Source: JANXQG01 sp963719885 (GTDB lineage Bacteria > Planctomycetota > Planctomycetia > Pirellulales > Thermoguttaceae). From it: 64,000 nt of DNA. Each line of letters begins with the position of its first letter. Positions within the stretch are counted from its first letter, which is position 1. Positions 26,824 through 34,800 of this stretch are shown here, one piece after another. Both the position numbers and the translations under genes were made by a program. Location of the stretch: assembly GCA_963719885.1 (NCBI GenBank), contig CAVRDP010000020.1, positions 62,001 to 126,000 of the forward strand, in the 5' to 3' direction. A model generated the notes under the pieces. The model was not told the DNA's origin. It was given only the letters and a program-made list of their open reading frames with translations, and searched no databases.

Positions 26824-28482
26824 ATGAACGAATACCGAATTGGAAAAGTAGTCGGCGTGACCGGCAATGAAATCTTTGTAACACTTGCCGACCACGAGCC
26901 TTCGGCGGACGCGGAATGCGGTGTCCCCGACTCTATGACGATCCATTTGGCAGGTCACGACGGACCTGTTCCTGTCTTAATCGGCCAGCCGGGTACGTTT
27001 GTCACTATCGCTTTGCCAGCAGCCAAGCTGCTTTGCATGGTAACCGGAATCGAGATGCGTGAGGGGAAAGTGGCAGCCTCCGACATTCGAGATGCGGCCG
27101 TAGATGGATCGATGCTGCTAGACCGGGCGACTAGGTCATTAACAACCATTCCCGTTGGAACGATCGACTCGACTGGGCACTTTGAGCGGGGAACGGACGT
27201 TCTCCCGACTGTGAATGCACCCGTCTTTGCAACTACTCCCAAGCTGATCGATCAGGTTTATGCCAGTTACGCCGAAGGTGACTTTGCGATCGGAACACTA
27301 TCACTTCTTCCCGGTCAACAAGCCAAAATTAATCTTGATGCGTTCTTTACCCGCCACGCAGCTATCCTCGGGCAGACGGGCGGTGGCAAGTCCTGGACGG
27401 TGGCATCGTTGACGCAGAAGATGTGCGGCTTTGAACAGGCGGCAGTCGTTCTGTTTGACCTTCATGGCGAGTATACTGCCACATTTGGTGCAGACGCCGA
27501 CGTTATATCCGCTAACGATTTGGAATTGCCGTATTGGTTGATGAATTCTGAAGAAATTCTCGGGCTTATGGTCGACCGAAGCGAATCCGCCGCTCCGAAC
27601 CAAATTGCCAAATTCAAGGAGCTACTTCAAGCCGCGAAGGAATCGCACCCAGAAAACCGTACTCTCGGAATCAAGAAGATTACGATAGATACGCCTGTCT
27701 TCTTCGATTTCGTACACATACTTGACGAATTTCGCCGCCTGGATACCGAGATGACTGCGGGTGCCCGTGGACCGAAGCAGGGCCCGTTGTTCGGCGACTT
27801 CACTCGCCTCTTGATGCGAATAGACTCACGACTTAACGACCGACGATATGACCTGATCTTCAAACCGAAGACCTACACGACCAGTGCCTCAATGGAGGAT
27901 CTGTTTCGTCGGCTTCTTGGCGAGAAGCGAACCGGACGCAAGAAGGTTGTCGTCGTCGATTTAAGCCCGGTTCCGTTCGATGTAAGGTCTTCGGTAATCT
28001 CACTGATACTTCGCTGCCTTTTCGATTTCGCTTATTGGCATCGTCGCGTCCACACCACGAGATACCCGATTGCAGTATTTGCCGACGAGGCACATATTTA
28101 TTTGAATGATGGCGATCCAACGACCGACGCGGCAAAACATTCAGCGGAACGGATCGCCAAAGAGGGCAGGAAATATGGGATCAGCCTTACGGTAATCAGT
28201 CAACGACCGCGGGAAGTGTCGGCAACGATCTTGTCGCAATGCAACAGCTTTCTGTGTCTACGCATTTCGAACCCAGACGATCAGGCGTATGTCAAGAGTC
28301 TACTCCCAGACTCCGTTCGAGGCATTACAAGCATGTTTTCAACGCTTCGTCGCGGCGAGTGTATTTTGCTAGGCGATTCAGTAATGATGCCAACGCGAAT
28401 TCGAATCGACCAACCGAAGCCGGCACCGATGAGCGACGATGTTTCCTTTTATCGGGCGTGGAACACTCCGCCTACAGGATAG
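26824..28482 (+). CDS. herA: HerA-type hexameric ATPase, 552 aa
   Basis: N-terminal HAS-barrel-like segment (YRIGKVVGVTGNEIFVTL), Walker A GQTGGGKS at residues 183-190, FDLHGEY, Walker B ADEAHIYL with Asp421-Glu422, and the HerA signature SLTVISQRPREVSATILSQC. The arginine-rich segment near the end (LRRGECILLGD) is also typical. In SIR2-HerA systems the hexamer assembles with SIR2 and controls its NADase and nuclease activities. GAAGGA lies ahead of ATG 26824. Composition matches the SIR2 gene rather than the BREX-like genes. Confidence 0.88.
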   Translation: MNEYRIGKVVGVTGNEIFVTLADHEPSADAECGVPDSMTIHLAGHDGPVPVLIGQPGTFVTIALPAAKLLCMVTGIEMREGKVAASDIRDAAVDGSMLLDRATRSLTTIPVGTIDSTGHFERGTDVLPTVNAPVFATTPKLIDQVYASYAEGDFAIGTLSLLPGQQAKINLDAFFTRHAAILGQTGGGKSWTVASLTQKMCGFEQAAVVLFDLHGEYTATFGADADVISANDLELPYWLMNSEEILGLMVDRSESAAPNQIAKFKELLQAAKESHPENRTLGIKKITIDTPVFFDFVHILDEFRRLDTEMTAGARGPKQGPLFGDFTRLLMRIDSRLNDRRYDLIFKPKTYTTSASMEDLFRRLLGEKRTGRKKVVVVDLSPVPFDVRSSVISLILRCLFDFAYWHRRVHTTRYPIAVFADEAHIYLNDGDPTTDAAKHSAERIAKEGRKYGISLTVISQRPREVSATILSQCNSFLCLRISNPDDQAYVKSLLPDSVRGITSMFSTLRRGECILLGDSVMMPTRIRIDQPKPAPMSDDVSFYRAWNTPPTG

Positions 28483-28572
28483 ACATTTCGAAGGTTCTTC
28501 ACGCTTGGCGAAATCAAGAGGTACCATCGTAGCATTTCGCCACGGCGACCTATGGCGGCAAGCTGACTTGCA

Positions 28573-28908
28573 ATGGCAAAACACAATTGGCGAGATCTGC
28601 TCTGTCCCAAGTGCCACCAGCTCAAGAGCACCTGTACTTGCCAGAGCGAGCCTACGACCTCGAACAAGGCCACTGCTATCCGGGTTGGTCGAGAGACTAA
28701 GGGCCGGCGAGGCAAGGGAGTGACAATCGTTTCCGATGTACCCCTGGATGCAAATGGCCTCGCGGAGCTTGCCACCAAGCTGAAGCAGAGCCTCGGTACG
28801 GGAGGAACGGTAAAAGATGGGCGGATCGAGATCCAGGGCGACCACCGGGACCAGATCGTTAGCGAACTTGAAGGAATGGGCTACCGAGTGAAGCGGGCCG
28901 GAGGCTAA
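28573..28908 (+). CDS. SUI1/eIF1-like translation factor with N-terminal zinc site, 111 aa
   Basis: Residues ~37-108 are a SUI1 domain (RVGRETKGRRGKGVTIVSDV; LKQSLGTGGTVKDGRIEIQG; IVSELEGMGYRVKRAGG), the eIF1/YciH family that monitors start-codon choice on the small ribosomal subunit. The N-terminus adds a CPKC...CTC cysteine set (Cys11, Cys14, Cys21, Cys23). Bacterial SUI1 genes occur in planctomycetes, but here the gene sits 90 bases after the HerA gene, in the same direction, at the end of a defence locus. It may be cargo, or a translation-directed accessory of the defence response. Confidence 0.85.
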   Translation: MAKHNWRDLLCPKCHQLKSTCTCQSEPTTSNKATAIRVGRETKGRRGKGVTIVSDVPLDANGLAELATKLKQSLGTGGTVKDGRIEIQGDHRDQIVSELEGMGYRVKRAGG

Positions 28909-28939
28909 CGGCTGCGGGTCGAGGGCTTAGGAGCAACTA

Positions 28940-29674
28940 ATGGGCGATTCAACGGCAATTCCCGACCCTGACGGCAAACCGGGTCAATTGTATCTGCCGG
29001 GATTCGCACCAAACACGACCCTTGCGGAATGGGCTTTCCTTGTGCTGGCTCGGCAGTGGCGGGAGGAGGTTTCAGCCGCTGATCCGGACAGGCCCTTGCC
29101 GTCGTCGGCTGACCAACTCGCCTTTTCCTCTTTGTTCCTTGCCGTGGCAGGCGGACATGAGTTCTCAGACGCGGCCCGTCAACAGGCGGAGGCCAACAAG
29201 GAAGTAGTGGCCGACCGGCGTGTTGCGTGGGCCGAGCAACTTCCCTGGGCACTCGCTGAATCCGCACATCCTGCGACAATCAACGAGAGAGTGAACCATG
29301 TCGAGAATCTGACGGCGAATCTTGACCACGCAGATTCCTCGATCCGCATCTGGATGATGAAGCTCGGCTGGATTGTCCGATCCTGGCTTGACCCTGTGGA
29401 GGCCACGCCGCGATTACTGAAGAACCTGGCCGACACGCTGGCTGGGCCAGACAGGGCGGCGGGGCTGGCCGCAGCATTGGCCCCCACGGAAGATGAGTTC
29501 TGGAACTTAGCTCGCGGTTTTGATCCGCCTTCCGGTTTTGCGGATCAGTATCTGAACAGACTCGACCAAATCAAGAAGCTCGGCGTTCTGGGAGTCCAAG
29601 CACCTTTTTGGAAGCTGGAGGCAGAGTGCTGGAAAGTAATCTCGGACGCGGTTCTCGGCTACAGGTTACTATGA
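28940..29674 (+). CDS. Hypothetical protein, 244 aa
   Basis: ATG at 28940 behind AGGAGC. The N-terminus is proline- and glycine-rich (PDPDGKPGQLYLPGFAPN), the rest alpha-helical with many tryptophans (LGWIVRSWLDPVEATPRLL). No known domain. It follows the SUI1 gene by 31 bases on the same strand, so it is probably in the same transcript. Cytoplasmic by prediction. Confidence 0.55.
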   Translation: MGDSTAIPDPDGKPGQLYLPGFAPNTTLAEWAFLVLARQWREEVSAADPDRPLPSSADQLAFSSLFLAVAGGHEFSDAARQQAEANKEVVADRRVAWAEQLPWALAESAHPATINERVNHVENLTANLDHADSSIRIWMMKLGWIVRSWLDPVEATPRLLKNLADTLAGPDRAAGLAAALAPTEDEFWNLARGFDPPSGFADQYLNRLDQIKKLGVLGVQAPFWKLEAECWKVISDAVLGYRLL

Positions 29675-29719
29675 CGTTCAAGCCGGGTGGGTGGTGGAGG
29701 AAGGAAGAGGGTAAAGGCC

Positions 29720-29923
29720 ATGTCTAAGAAATCGAAGCAGCCGCTCTATGACGCGGCGGTTGAGGAGTTCAATAAGGCCGTGGACAAGGAAGCCAAGGCT
29801 TGGGTGAAAGCCCACGTGCAGGCATTTCGCGAGATCGAAGCCGAAGAAGCAAAGGCAAAAGACAAACCACCTATCAAGAAGAAATCGGCGTCATCGACCA
29901 AACGAAAGAAACGCGGCGGCTAA
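29720..29923 (+). CDS. Small lysine-rich helical protein, 67 aa
   Basis: ATG at 29720 (MSKKSKQPLYDAAVEEF) with GAGGG upstream. A single amphipathic helix rich in Ala, Glu and Lys leads to a basic tail (KKKSASSTKRKKRGG) that could bind nucleic acid. Encoded 45 bases after the 244-aa protein and probably co-transcribed. Unknown function. Confidence 0.5.
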   Translation: MSKKSKQPLYDAAVEEFNKAVDKEAKAWVKAHVQAFREIEAEEAKAKDKPPIKKKSASSTKRKKRGG

Positions 29924-29963
29924 CGGACCTGATTCAGTTGGTTTTGATTCTTACGACGTAGCC

Positions 29964-30842
29964 ATGAGCATGCCCGCACCGAAGATCATGTCCACCGATC
30001 GCATCAGGCAGCGATTCAGTGAAGAGCAGATCCGGCATCTGGTTGAACGCTCCCTGTTCAAGATGAGCGAGTGTCCCGGCCAGGTTGCGGAATGGGTGTC
30101 GCATTACCGGACCGTGTACGGCGAAGTGACCGTCGTGTACGCCAGGGAACCGCATGCCGCAATAGTCGCCTACGACGACGAAATGCCGACGGGCGTCCAG
30201 GCAAAGGCGGGCGACAACGGGACTCACGGCTCCGGCTACCGGCTGAGCGACGAGGAATGGAAGAAGCACGCCCAGGCAATGTGGCAGGCAACGGACGGCG
30301 AATTCAAGGCCCCGCTGCCACGGCCGGACCATAGGGACGTTGCCGGCATCAGCTTCATCACCCCTGACAAGGACCTCGTTTCGCTGGAGGAACTGGCGAA
30401 TGACCCGTTCCTTGACGACATCGGGAAGTGGTACAACGAACTCGTGCCTCAGCCTGGCAGGTTCAAGATTGCCGCCGTCGCCTACCATTCGGACGGTGAA
30501 GCCTACCACTACGCCCCGGTTCTCTCGGACACGGACGACATTTCCACGTTTGCCTCGACGTGCAACGACGTTTTCGGAGCAGCCTACCGGAAGTTCGTCA
30601 CGGAGATACCGGACATCAAGCCGAACGTGATGTTCACGGCCCTCTGGTTGGAGGACGACGACCTCGACTACGTGCGGACGCTGCTTTATTCGTGCGTCGA
30701 GAAGGCTGCGGGGATACTCGCAGGCACGGACACGCACTTCCAGAGACGGGGCGGGATTGCCTGCTTTCACGCCGCAACCGGCAGCCTGACCGAGAGCGAG
30801 CAATCGGAGTTGGCGAAGAGTTTTGAAGTTGAGTCCGGATGA
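29964..30842 (+). CDS. Hypothetical protein, 292 aa
   Basis: Starts MSMPAPKIMSTDRIRQRFSE. Unrecognised. The central part alternates strands and helices (VTVVYAREPHAAIVAYDDEM; FKIAAVAYHSDGEAYHYAPV) and reads like an alpha/beta domain. It is markedly GC-rich at wobble positions compared with the SIR2-HerA genes. Last plus-strand gene before the membrane-transporter region. Confidence 0.55.
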   Translation: MSMPAPKIMSTDRIRQRFSEEQIRHLVERSLFKMSECPGQVAEWVSHYRTVYGEVTVVYAREPHAAIVAYDDEMPTGVQAKAGDNGTHGSGYRLSDEEWKKHAQAMWQATDGEFKAPLPRPDHRDVAGISFITPDKDLVSLEELANDPFLDDIGKWYNELVPQPGRFKIAAVAYHSDGEAYHYAPVLSDTDDISTFASTCNDVFGAAYRKFVTEIPDIKPNVMFTALWLEDDDLDYVRTLLYSCVEKAAGILAGTDTHFQRRGGIACFHAATGSLTESEQSELAKSFEVESG

Positions 30843-30967
30843 CTGTTCTCGGTGAGGCGGTATCCTGCCCGATGCTGCCCTCCAGAATGAAATAGCGGAT
30901 GCCGCGGCCTTGGCCGGCGTGGGCGTGCTGAAAATTCATCACAAGAACAAAAAGTCGGCCGAGCCCG

Positions 30968-31514
30968 ATGAAGAGCTTCAAGGAAATCTCCGGTATCACC
31001 AGATTCGCGTTCTGCGAATACAATCTGAAATGCTTCGTTGGCGTGGCGGTTGGCTACCTTCTTTACAAGGCGTTCCCCGAGCAAAGCGGTCAGCTTCTCT
31101 GGCTGTTGCTCTCGATCTTGCTGTCCATTACACACGACAACAGCAGCAAGGTTGCGTACGACCGCATGAAAGGGAACATTGTCGGCTCGCTGGTGGGGCT
31201 CTTTGCGTACTTCCTGCACAATCCGCCCAATCTCCTGACGATTTGCGTTCGGCGTGGCGGCCACGATCACGATCTGTTCGTTTCTGAAGTTGGTCGACGT
31301 TTTCAGAACGGCTCTGGTGGCCTTCGTCATCGTAGTGCTCTACGAGGAAGCCCACAGCAGTTGGGAAGGTGCGGTCTACCGCATGGGGAGCGTGGTCGTC
31401 GGTTGTTTCATCGGGCTGGTAATCAACTACGCTTTTCGAAGGCTGGCGATTGCGATTTATCCGGCGATCTCAACGCCGGCCGCGGAACAAGGGAAACACG
31501 ACGGCGGTGAGTAG
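30968..31514 (+). CDS. FUSC / aromatic-acid exporter-like membrane protein (one frame change near 31243)
   Basis: Two frames join: MKSFKEISGITRF ... FLHNPPNLLTI and then AFGVAATITICSFLKL ... RMGSVVVGCFIGLVINYAF. Together they give ~180 residues with four to five hydrophobic segments and the conserved YRMGSVVVGC(F/I)IG element of the FUSC/ArAE N-terminal domain. The break is at a TTT (31242-31244); dropping one T restores LLTIAFGVAATITI. The protein is shorter than full exporters and lacks the C-terminal soluble domain. Confidence 0.65.
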
Positions 31515-31540
31515 CGGCAGGGCCACCTACTGCATCTCGA

Positions 31541-31999
31541 TCACTCGGGCAGCCCGCTGCTACCAATCTTCTCACGAATGACCTTCGCCAACCCCTCCGC
31601 GTCATCGGTTCCCACGCGGATGATCTTCCGGCCCAGCGTCAGCTTCACGCAGGCGAAGCCCCAGACGTTGTAGGTCCAGCCTCGGCCGGGCATGAAATGA
31701 ATGCCCCATCCGTCGAGGATGGACGTGCGGCCGATCTCGACGCCGGTGATGTCGGCGTAGCGGATGATCTTGTAGAGGAGCGGGACCGGCCCAAATCGCA
31801 GGGCCAGCCAGTCGCCTTCATCGCAGATCGTCAGCGAGCCGAACACCATGCCGCAAAGGGCAAAGATGACGGCGATCGCCAAGTTAATGATCACGACCGG
31901 CGGCACGCTGCGGGCAAGCCAGGCACCTACGAGGGTTGCCAGGGCGATGGCGAAGAGCAGGTAATGCCAGCGACCGTGCTGAGTTCTTTCGTATGCCAT
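31541..31999 (-). CDS. Hypothetical membrane protein with PH-like tail, 152 aa
   Basis: ATG at 31997-31999 (MAYERTQHGRWHYLLFAIAL). Two hydrophobic segments near the N-terminus (ALATLVGAWLA; VIINLAIAVIFALCGMVFG) precede a soluble part whose strands (LALRFGPVPLLYKIIRYADI; ACVKLTLGRKIIRVGTDD) resemble bacterial PH-like domains. Convergent with the FUSC-like gene. Confidence 0.6.
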   Translation of the reverse strand: MAYERTQHGRWHYLLFAIALATLVGAWLARSVPPVVIINLAIAVIFALCGMVFGSLTICDEGDWLALRFGPVPLLYKIIRYADITGVEIGRTSILDGWGIHFMPGRGWTYNVWGFACVKLTLGRKIIRVGTDDAEGLAKVIREKIGSSGLPE

Positions 32000-32229
32000 T
32001 CCGGTGATTATAGCTGTCGGAAGATGGCAGAGCGAGTGCTCGGCCTCCATGTGCGACCAAAACACCCTTAGACTTTTAGACTCCGACTGGATTTCCGTTG
32101 ATTTTCCAGCAGAAACCTCAGTCCTCATTCGGTGAATCCAGTTTGGCCTATCGAGCGAACAATCTTCCATAAGACAAACCACAGGACGTCCCCCGCGACG
32201 TGCCGATCACCCCGATTATGGAGATTCCC

Positions 32230-33066
32230 ATGAAGACCACTCGATTCACCGCGTTGGCTGCCGCCACGCTATTCACCGTCGCCTTTTCCCCTGTCCTGGC
32301 CAAAGCTGGTTGCCCCCTGGAAGCACTCTTTTGCTGCCGTGCGACCACGACCGACGCCAAGTCGAAGAACATCGTCGAAACGGCTTCGGCCGCCGGCACG
32401 TTCAAGACCTTGCTTGCTGCGGCACAAGCCGCCGACCTTGCCGGTACGTTGCAAGGTGAAGGCCCCTTCACCGTGTTCGCCCCCACGGATGAAGCCTTCG
32501 CCAAGCTGCCCAAGGGCACGGTGGAGAGCCTGCTGAAGCCCGAGAATAAGGATAAGCTGGACGCGATCCTGAAATATCACGTCGTGGCCGGCAACGTGAA
32601 ACTCTCCAAGGCCCTTGAAATCGGCCAGGGCAAGACCGTGCTGGGACCGAGCCTGGACATTAAGTTCACCGATGGACGGGTGAAGATTGGCACAGCCAAC
32701 CTGGTAACCGCTGACATAGCCGCGTCCAACGGTACGATCCACGTCATCGACAGCGTGTTGCTGCCGCCGGCACCTCCCGTGGAAGCATCCGGTCCCGCCA
32801 AGGCCCACAAGCTGGTCGAACTGGCGATCGAACGCGGCGTGCCGTTGTTCAACGCCGGCCAGACTGAGGCATGCAAGGCGGTTTACGAAGTCACGGCAGA
32901 GGCACTGGTAAGCATGCCGACCTCGACGTTGATCACGAGTGTCCGCGAGAAACTGACCGGGGCATTGGCCGCGATCAAGGACCAGACCTCCGCGAGAGAG
33001 CAAGCTTGGACGCTTCGGCATGCCCTGGACGCGGTACGCGAGACTCTGGTGGCGGACGCGGATTGA
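32230..33066 (+). CDS. Secreted FAS1 (fasciclin) domain protein, 278 aa
   Basis: ATG 32230-32232 lies six bases after GGAG. A signal peptide (KTTRFTALAAATLFTVAFSP, cleaved around residue 25) is followed by a cysteine pair and then a complete FAS1 domain: LLAAAQAADLAGTLQGEGPF, TVFAPTDEAFAKLP, YHVVAGN and the closing NGTIHVIDSVLLPP. FAS1 domains mediate extracellular adhesion. The C-terminal ~100 residues form an additional helical region unlike FAS1. A terminator follows at 33093. Confidence 0.88.
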   Translation: MKTTRFTALAAATLFTVAFSPVLAKAGCPLEALFCCRATTTDAKSKNIVETASAAGTFKTLLAAAQAADLAGTLQGEGPFTVFAPTDEAFAKLPKGTVESLLKPENKDKLDAILKYHVVAGNVKLSKALEIGQGKTVLGPSLDIKFTDGRVKIGTANLVTADIAASNGTIHVIDSVLLPPAPPVEASGPAKAHKLVELAIERGVPLFNAGQTEACKAVYEVTAEALVSMPTSTLITSVREKLTGALAAIKDQTSAREQAWTLRHALDAVRETLVADAD

Positions 33067-33092
33067 TCGACTTTCCCGTGTGCCGCCGGGTT

Positions 33093-33127
33093 AAGACCAC
33101 GCCGTTAAGGCGTGGTCTTGCCTTTTT
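33093..33127 (+). terminator. Rho-independent terminator of the FAS1 gene
   Basis: Perfect 11-bp stem AAGACCACGCC / GGCGTGGTCTT (33093-33103 and 33109-33119) with loop GTTAA, followed by GCCTTTTT. Confidence 0.85.
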
Positions 33128-33211
33128 AGTTTTGGAGGACCTGTGATGTTGACGGCACAACCGGCGTTGCTGTGGCCAACTACTCTCATTAACAAGGCTA
33201 CTGCCCTATTC

Positions 33212-33430
33212 TCAAAAAGTCTTCTTCCCGGCAAACGTCACCCGTGTTGCAATGTTCTTGCCGTCCTTGACGGAGACCTCTCTCGCCGTTCCCCAGAATT
33301 CGATTTTCTGGATCGGTCCTAAACGAAACACGTCATTCGTGAAGAGTTTTGTCCCGCCATCGAGCCATTTCGACCAGACTTGTACTACGGTCGGCTTGGC
33401 CCCCGACGCATATCGCTTTCGACGAACCAC
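33212..33430 (-). CDS. Small hypothetical protein, 72 aa
   Basis: Open frame MVRRKRYASGAKPTVVQVWS rich in beta-prone residues and ending KKTF. It might be the end of a decayed longer gene. No ribosome site stands out. Kept at low confidence because it is the only plausible coding frame in 33130-33470. Confidence 0.35.
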   Translation of the reverse strand: MVRRKRYASGAKPTVVQVWSKWLDGGTKLFTNDVFRLGPIQKIEFWGTAREVSVKDGKNIATRVTFAGKKTF

Positions 33431-33474
33431 CTTGTCGGTCTAAGACCAGCCGATTCCTGTTAGAAGCAAGGCGT

Positions 33475-33897
33475 TTACTTCGGTGTTTGCCGCAGCTTAC
33501 GCTTCGTGGGAGCACTCTTGGCAGATTGTGCATTTCGTGGCTTCGCAGGCATCTTTATAGCTTTAGGCTTTTTGGGTGTGCTTGCAGTTGGTTTAGATTC
33601 TTTCGGTAGTTTGGGCTTTTTGGCCTTCGAGACCTTCTTTGCCTTCAGTTGTTTCAGGGTAGCTACCGCCTCCTTGCACAGCGGCTCAAAATATCTTGGA
33701 ACCTCCTCAAGCCCTTCGTGAACTACCTGGTTGCGAATGTGCCCGATACTACGCAACTCCCAAGCCAACTTGGGGGAAAGCCGATCCTCGACGTTCCTGA
33801 GCATTTCGATGATCCCGCGGCCTTCGGCGGCAAAAGCAGCAAAGAGCAGGGACTGAAGTTCAGAATACCGGCGGTTTACAGTTTCATGCATTGTCAT
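33475..33897 (-). CDS. Helical protein with lysine-rich tail, 140 aa
   Basis: ATG at 33895-33897 (MTMHETVNRRYSELQ); a TTG at 33915 is possible. The N-terminal ~85 residues form helices with an IRNQVVHEGLEEVP motif like that of HEPN/DUF4145-type proteins. The C-terminal ~55 residues are a low-complexity Lys/Pro/Ala tail (KAKKPKLPKESKPTASTP), resembling histone-H1-like DNA-binding tails. Function unknown. Confidence 0.55.
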   Translation of the reverse strand: MTMHETVNRRYSELQSLLFAAFAAEGRGIIEMLRNVEDRLSPKLAWELRSIGHIRNQVVHEGLEEVPRYFEPLCKEAVATLKQLKAKKVSKAKKPKLPKESKPTASTPKKPKAIKMPAKPRNAQSAKSAPTKRKLRQTPK

Positions 33898-33960
33898 AGT
33901 GAACGGTGTGGTCAAAAGGAATCAGCGGGGCCGGCACCATGGCCAAGAGAAACGGCGGGC

Positions 33961-34110
33961 CTACTTGCCACGGATCACGATTACCGGACCACGAGCCTCT
34001 TGGGGCCGACCTTGTGGCGTGGGTTTGCAGCGGGCGGCCAGGTCGAGCAGTTGACGTTGCAGGGCCGTTAGGTTGGCGGGTTGTGCGGCCGGCGTTGTCG
34101 TCGCAGTCAT
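33961..34110 (-). CDS. Small hypothetical protein, 49 aa
   Basis: ATG at 34108-34110 (MTATTTPAAQPANLTAL) eight bases after GAGGAA. One short helix (ALQRQLLDLAARC) and a basic tail. Last gene-like frame before the element border. Confidence 0.4.
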   Translation of the reverse strand: MTATTTPAAQPANLTALQRQLLDLAARCKPTPQGRPQEARGPVIVIRGK

Positions 34111-34408
34111 CGGTGGGGTTCCTCGTTGTAGTTCAGGCTGACAGTCGGGTAATCGACAAGATCGGCGGGCCGGTTGTGGCCGGCGATGTCGGCCGGCAAG
34201 GTTTCGCAGGATTGCCACCTTTTGGCTCTGGAAGTGGCGGTCGAGAAGGATTTGCAGGGGCGGCAAATCGGCCAAATGAAATGGCCGCAAAGGTAAGCAC
34301 GAACGCTTTCAGGACCGGCTGAGTCCCGCACTTTGCGGCCGAGGGCATTGTAGCAGTTCGACATGGTCCGTCGATGACGGTGGCAGCAAAACGAAGCGAC
34401 CGGCTGCG

Positions 34409-34478
34409 GGTACTACCGGGTACTATTTTCGAGCCTTGGTACTACTACAGTATGGGACTTTTTGAGACAGTTTGAGAC
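34409..34478 (+). repeat. Cluster of short direct repeats beside the tRNA scar
   Basis: GGTACTA occurs at 34409-34415, 34419-34425 and 34438-34444; TTTGAGAC occurs at 34461-34468 and 34471-34478. Spacings near one helical turn and position 80-150 bases inside the element end fit integrase or excisionase arm sites, but this is inference. Confidence 0.45.
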
Positions 34479-34560
34479 GGGTTGCCAATCGCCCGCAATC
34501 GTCTAAACTACTTGTAGTCCACAGGACTTAGGAGTTTTTCGGCGGTCCTGGTTTAAGCTC

Positions 34561-34602
34561 CTGTTAACCGCTGGGTCGTAGGTTCGAGTCCTACCCGGGG
34601 AG
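34561..34602 (+). mobile_element. tRNA-Asn(GTT) 3' half: presumed attachment site at the element's right end
   Basis: The sequence begins in an anticodon loop (CTGTTAA, anticodon GTT), continues through a T arm (GTAGG TTCGAGT CCTAC) and ends with acceptor strand CCGGGGA plus discriminator G, all matching bacterial tRNA-Asn. The 60 bases upstream contain no TCCCCGG acceptor strand, D arm or matching anticodon-stem strand, so only the 3' half exists. This is what a tyrosine integrase leaves at the distal end of an island inserted in a tRNA gene. Confidence 0.8.
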
Positions 34603-34612
34603 CTTTTTCATA

Positions 34613-34643
34613 CCCTGACGCACCAACTGCGGCAGGGTTTTTT
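34613..34643 (+). terminator. Terminator behind the tRNA-Asn remnant
   Basis: Stem CCCTG-A-CGCA / TGCG-G-CAGGG with loop CCAAC, followed by TTTTTT (34638-34643). It would have terminated the original tRNA transcript. Confidence 0.8.
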
Positions 34644-34800
34644 CGTGCCCCGTGCGTACCGTGTACCGCCTCGGAAGCTTTTACTTAAATCCCGCCGAGT
34701 CCTTGACTTAGGATAAGTAGTTCCATGTTCTTCAGTTCAATAGCCAACGTGCCAGGCTGAAGTATTTCATCACACGTGGCGACACAAGAAGAGCTTGCCG

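Larger units (their letters stand above)
1..34602. mobile_element. Right part of a tRNA-Asn-integrated accessory element (genomic island)
   Basis: The right border is inferred from an orphan 3' half of tRNA-Asn at 34561-34602. To its left lie defence genes, plasmid-like small genes of unknown function and no recognisable housekeeping pathway; to its right the content changes to ordinary planctomycete chromosomal genes. No integrase, relaxase or replication gene is visible, so the element must continue beyond the left window edge, where the intact tRNA and integrase are expected. Whether the FAS1, FUSC and small genes at 31-34 kb belong to the element is uncertain. Confidence 0.5.

Noticed and set aside
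14973..28482. DISARM system
   Set aside because: No DrmB/DrmA pair (DUF1998 or the DISARM helicase pattern) and no DrmC phospholipase; PglZ and DUF499 point to a BREX-like set instead.
34501..34603. Complete tRNA-Asn gene
   Set aside because: No 5' acceptor strand, D arm or pairing anticodon-stem strand is present; only the 3' half fits.
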